Below are positions 34,001-35,725 of a stretch of DNA of 35,725 nucleotides, in pieces (the first letter of the stretch is position 1; each line of letters starts with the position of its first letter). The translations under genes were made by a program, and so were the position numbers. The stretch is from an uncultured Lachnospiraceae bacterium (GTDB lineage: Bacteria; Bacillota; Clostridia; Lachnospirales; Lachnospiraceae), in assembly GCA_945864145.1 (NCBI GenBank), contig CAMBAN010000018.1:1-35725 (forward strand). Reading direction: 5' to 3'. The notes beneath the pieces are model-generated. The model saw only the letters and a program-made list of their open reading frames with translations, was not told where the DNA came from and searched no databases.

Positions 34001-34617
34001 TCCAACGGACCAACCTGTTTTTCCAATTCGCTTAAAATATCATTGACACGAACCAGATTTTGCTTTTCGTCCTCTAGCTTTTTCTGTGCCGTTGCCTTTC
34101 TCTTTTTGAACTTTACAATACCGGCCGCCTCATCAAAAAGCTCTCTTTTTTCTTCCGGCTTTCCACTCAGGATTTTTTCAATCTGACCTTGTCCAATAAT
34201 GGAATATCCTTCTTTACCGATACCTGTGTCATAAAAAAGTTCGCTGACATCCTTTAATCTGCAAGGTGTACCATTGATTGAATACTCACTTTCACCGGAA
34301 CGATAAATTCTTCTGGCTACTGTGACTTCATCATATTCTATCGCAAGCTTATGGTCTGTATTATCAAAGGTTATGGATACAGATGCATATCCAAGTGGTT
34401 TTCTAAGCTCTGTTCCTGAGAAAATAACATCCTGCATGGACTCACCACGCAACTGTTTGATACGTTGTTCACCAAGAACCCATCTAACCGCATCTGCAAC
34501 ATTACTCTTTCCTGAACCATTTGGTCCTACGATACCCGTAATACCCTGATGAAACTGAAAGTTTATCTTATTGGCAAATGATTTGAACCCTTGTACTTCT
34601 ATACTCTTTAAATACAT
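31057..34617 (-). CDS. smc: Chromosome segregation protein SMC
   Basis: ATPase of 1186 residues that with ScpA/ScpB organises and separates chromosomes. Domains in order: N-terminal Walker A GPNGSGKSNV (about 32-41); a long coiled coil; a hinge (about 510-665, with VTLEGELLVPGGAISGGAFKNSS at its end); the second coiled coil; and the C-terminal head with signature LSGGEKSFTAIALLFAI and Walker B PFCLLDEIEAALDE. GGGGGAG precedes the ATG at 34617. The order rnc-smc-ftsY is standard. Confidence 0.99.
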   Translation of the reverse strand: MYLKSIEVQGFKSFANKINFQFHQGITGIVGPNGSGKSNVADAVRWVLGEQRIKQLRGESMQDVIFSGTELRKPLGYASVSITFDNTDHKLAIEYDEVTVARRIYRSGESEYSINGTPCRLKDVSELFYDTGIGKEGYSIIGQGQIEKILSGKPEEKRELFDEAAGIVKFKKRKATAQKKLEDEKQNLVRVNDILSELEKQVGPLEKQSEKAKIYLKKKEELKVLDVNMFLIENKRVNEQLSSVEEKYKIAQEDYENTSEQYEKAKTEYEQLQTQLEELEQEIENTRNTLTDASVMRGKLEGEISVLNEQIKNAQNNEAHYEERRQILATQIQDKSLERDRILEEKAEYDSKVAEMEASRNEAKSALGEVQTRIEELNQKIEENKNQIILTLNERAAIKTKVGGFDTMMEQLRIRKAELNSRLLRARSDEAERDAEIKALQEEFQKVNADIIETNQLLTEYDEKNSHFRERLMNKDVEIRDLQGKYQSCKSKLDTIKNLTERYEGYGNSIQKVMEQKEKNKGIVGVVADIIKVDKQYETAIETALGGNIQNIVTDDEDTAKKMIAFLKQNRYGRATFLPLTSITNPQEFKTPEVLEEEGAIGLACDLVNTESKYVNVAKAMLGRIAVIDNIDHALKIARKYDYGVRMVTLEGELLVPGGAISGGAFKNSSNLLSRRREVAELEEKLQKAKEAVEEAQQELETIKDERTELRKTIEETKAKLQNLFIQQNTARLNVIAAEEKKAEAEQGFGDLKQEEIDIEEKTAQMNTDKAAIQEELQASETKEKELEQEITGFQKELETYRVEESDKTGLVGEWDVAYEKMVQKQEFQQTNMERILGELDRLTTEMEEIAQKLEAFKQEVESRGHNIEEINKTIEASHTTQSDAELSLKEKQQKKEEISHKQKTFFQTREEISERKNALDKEVYRLNAQREKLEEAIEAHINYMWNEYEITLRDAANMRDETMTDSASMKKQISSIKDDIKKLGDVNVNAIEDYKNLMERYTFLKNQHDDLVEAEKTLEGIIQELDTAMRQQFTEKFEEIRREFDKVFKELFGGGKGTLELIEDEDILEAGIRIIAQPPGKKLQNMMQLSGGEKSFTAIALLFAIQNLKPSPFCLLDEIEAALDEQNVSRFAKYLNKLTKSTQFIVITHRRGTMEQADRLYGITMQEKGVSTLVSVDLIDSALDN

Positions 34618-34639
34618 TCAACTCCCCCGTTATGTAGCC

Positions 34640-35347
34640 TTATTTTTCTGCATGTTTTTTCTTCATTTTTAAAAGCGCTTCATATGCAGCCTGTTGTTCA
34701 GCCGCTTTTTTTGTTTTTCCAACACCTGTACCAATCAGAGTATCATTCAAATAAGCTTCTACCGAAAACTTTTTATCGTGATCCGGTCCGGTTTCTCCAA
34801 TCAGTTCATAATGAAGCTGTCCGTTGTTCCTTTTTTGAACCTCTTCCTGCAAAATTGTTTTGCTGTCCAAAAAGAGAATTTTATTTTCTAAATCCGTCAA
34901 AATGTATCGATAAATATATTTCTTAGCTTCTTCAATGCCTCCATCCAGAAAAATGGCACCAATTACAGCCTCCATTACATCCGAAGTAATAGAATCACGA
35001 CTACGTCCTCCCGTGGCTTCCTCGCCTTTTCCCAAAAGCATGTAATCGCAAAGTTTTATATCACGTGCACAATATGCTAAAGCAGGCTCGCAAACCATAG
35101 AGGCACGAAGCTTTGTCAGTTGTCCCTCCGGCATATTGGGGTTTTCTTTGAACAGGAACTCGCTCGATACCAATTCCAGTACCGCATCTCCCAAAAATTC
35201 TAATCTTTCGTAATTCTTTAGTTTATTAATTTTCTGTTCATTTGCAAATGAACTATGCGTCAAGGCCTGTTTCAGCAGCCCGGTATCATGAAATCGATAT
35301 CCGATTATATCCTGCACTTCACACAGCATCTCATTTATATCACGCAT
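34640..35347 (-). CDS. rnc: Ribonuclease III
   Basis: Double-strand-specific RNase that processes rRNA precursors and 4.5S/6S RNA. It has 235 residues. The catalytic signature ERLEFLGDAVLELVSSEFLF is at about 45-64, the second acidic site is in SDVMEAVIGAIFLDGG, and a double-stranded RNA-binding domain (about 155-230) ends with GVGKTKKAAEQQAAYEALL. GGAAGGA lies about 12 bases before ATG 35347, a wide spacing. Confidence 0.97.
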   Translation of the reverse strand: MRDINEMLCEVQDIIGYRFHDTGLLKQALTHSSFANEQKINKLKNYERLEFLGDAVLELVSSEFLFKENPNMPEGQLTKLRASMVCEPALAYCARDIKLCDYMLLGKGEEATGGRSRDSITSDVMEAVIGAIFLDGGIEEAKKYIYRYILTDLENKILFLDSKTILQEEVQKRNNGQLHYELIGETGPDHDKKFSVEAYLNDTLIGTGVGKTKKAAEQQAAYEALLKMKKKHAEK

Positions 35348-35383
35348 TTTGTTATCATGTCCTTCCTAATTATTTCATCATGG

Positions 35384-35408
35384 AAAAAGCCCTATATCAG
35401 GGCTTTTT
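35384..35408 (-). terminator. Terminator between acpP and rnc
   Basis: A 10-bp stem AAAAAGCCCT/AGGGCTTTTT with a 5-base loop lies 15 bases past the acpP stop. The A and T runs on either side make it usable in both directions. Expression of rnc-smc-ftsY would need read-through or a separate promoter. Confidence 0.85.
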
Positions 35409-35422
35409 AAGCTTATGACATC

Positions 35423-35656
35423 TTATTTCCGTTTCACGCTCTTAATCAGTTCAACAGCTTCCTGTACTGTTTTAATCTGTGCCAGAGGTTCTACAGGGAT
35501 GGTAATATCCAGCTCATCCTCGACTCCCATAACGATTTGATACACATCCAGTGAATCCGCTCCTAAATCACTCTGAAAAGTCATATCCAACTCAATTTCA
35601 TCAGGATCCATACCTAATATTTTAGCGGTAACCTTCTTTAAAGCATCAAATTCCAT
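35423..35656 (-). CDS. acpP: Acyl carrier protein
   Basis: A 77-residue acidic carrier of fatty-acyl chains. The phosphopantetheine attachment serine is Ser35 in SDLGADSLDVYQIV. GGAAGGACC and AGGT precede the ATG. It lies 15 bases after the end of a probable plsX and before rnc, the conserved plsX-acpP-rnc order. Confidence 0.97.
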   Translation of the reverse strand: MEFDALKKVTAKILGMDPDEIELDMTFQSDLGADSLDVYQIVMGVEDELDITIPVEPLAQIKTVQEAVELIKSVKRK

Positions 35657-35671
35657 ACCTACAGGTCCTTC

Positions 35672-35725
35672 CTATTCATCCTGGAGAACTATTTTCTCCT
35701 TTATCTTATCATTTATTTTTTGTTC
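35672..35725 (-). CDS. C-terminal end of an upstream gene, possibly plsX (partial)
   Basis: On the minus strand an open frame enters from the window edge and ends at TAG 35672-35674, giving the Lys/Ile-rich tail EQKINDKIKEKIVLQDE. Position alone suggests phosphate acyltransferase PlsX, which normally precedes acpP. Seventeen codons are too few to identify it. Confidence 0.4.
   Translation of the reverse strand, partial: EQKINDKIKEKIVLQDE

Overview
The window looks like a chromosomal housekeeping segment of an anaerobic, low-GC Firmicute of class Clostridia, most likely family Lachnospiraceae (Blautia/Dorea/Roseburia-like; the genus is a guess). The grounds are recognition of protein families and synteny: a ylxM-ffh-rpsP-khpA-rimM-trmD-rplS-lepB-rbgA-rnhB-ylqG-ylqH-yraN run as in Bacillus/Clostridia, T-box leaders before leuS and tyrS, the long Lachnospiraceae-type PRPP synthetase, and a high-cysteine HCB-type small protein. 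Almost everything is on the minus strand. No tRNA, rRNA, CRISPR array, insertion sequence or phage gene was seen.

Layout. 1-1482 (minus): a class B sortase and, downstream of it, the start of a secreted protein cut by the window edge. 1658-2877 (plus): a Cys/Gly-rich 92-residue protein with a sporulation-type promoter candidate and its own terminator, then two small proteins of unknown function. 2858-6855 (minus): a free-standing LeuRS C-terminal-half paralogue, then leuS with a Leu (CUC) T-box leader. 6852-7733: a small Cys-cluster protein with about 18 basic-aromatic pentapeptide repeats. 7792-14258 (minus): a DUF512 radical-SAM-like protein, der, plsY, gpsA, then a MoxR ATPase and VWA pair. 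14372-15556 (plus): PRPP synthetase, divergent from the DUF512 operon with abutting -35 boxes. 15600-17207 (minus): tyrS with a Tyr (UAC) T-box. 17208-27888 (minus): the translation/secretion operon from ylxM down to pgeF. 27908-28789: a YitT-family membrane gene broken by one in-frame TGA. 28809-35725 (minus): ilvA, ftsY, smc, rnc, acpP and the last codons of what is probably plsX.

Functionally, SRP protein Ffh, its YlxM partner and receptor FtsY sit with signal peptidases (membrane targeting and cleavage). RpsP, RimM, TrmD, RplS, RbgA, Der and RNase III serve ribosome and tRNA maturation. PlsX(?)-AcpP-PlsY-GpsA serve phospholipid synthesis. SMC and RNase HII serve the chromosome. The two synthetases are controlled by uncharged tRNA through T-boxes.

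Points most worth a second look: the LeuRS C-terminal-half paralogue beside leuS; a signal peptidase I paralogue whose catalytic Ser is Gly; the single TGA in yitT; the pentapeptide-repeat protein; the duplicated Cys-rich protein with a SigK-like promoter; a probable CTG start for yraN; and two hairpin-rich intergenic clusters. I see no clear new multi-gene system; these are single-gene or regulatory oddities.
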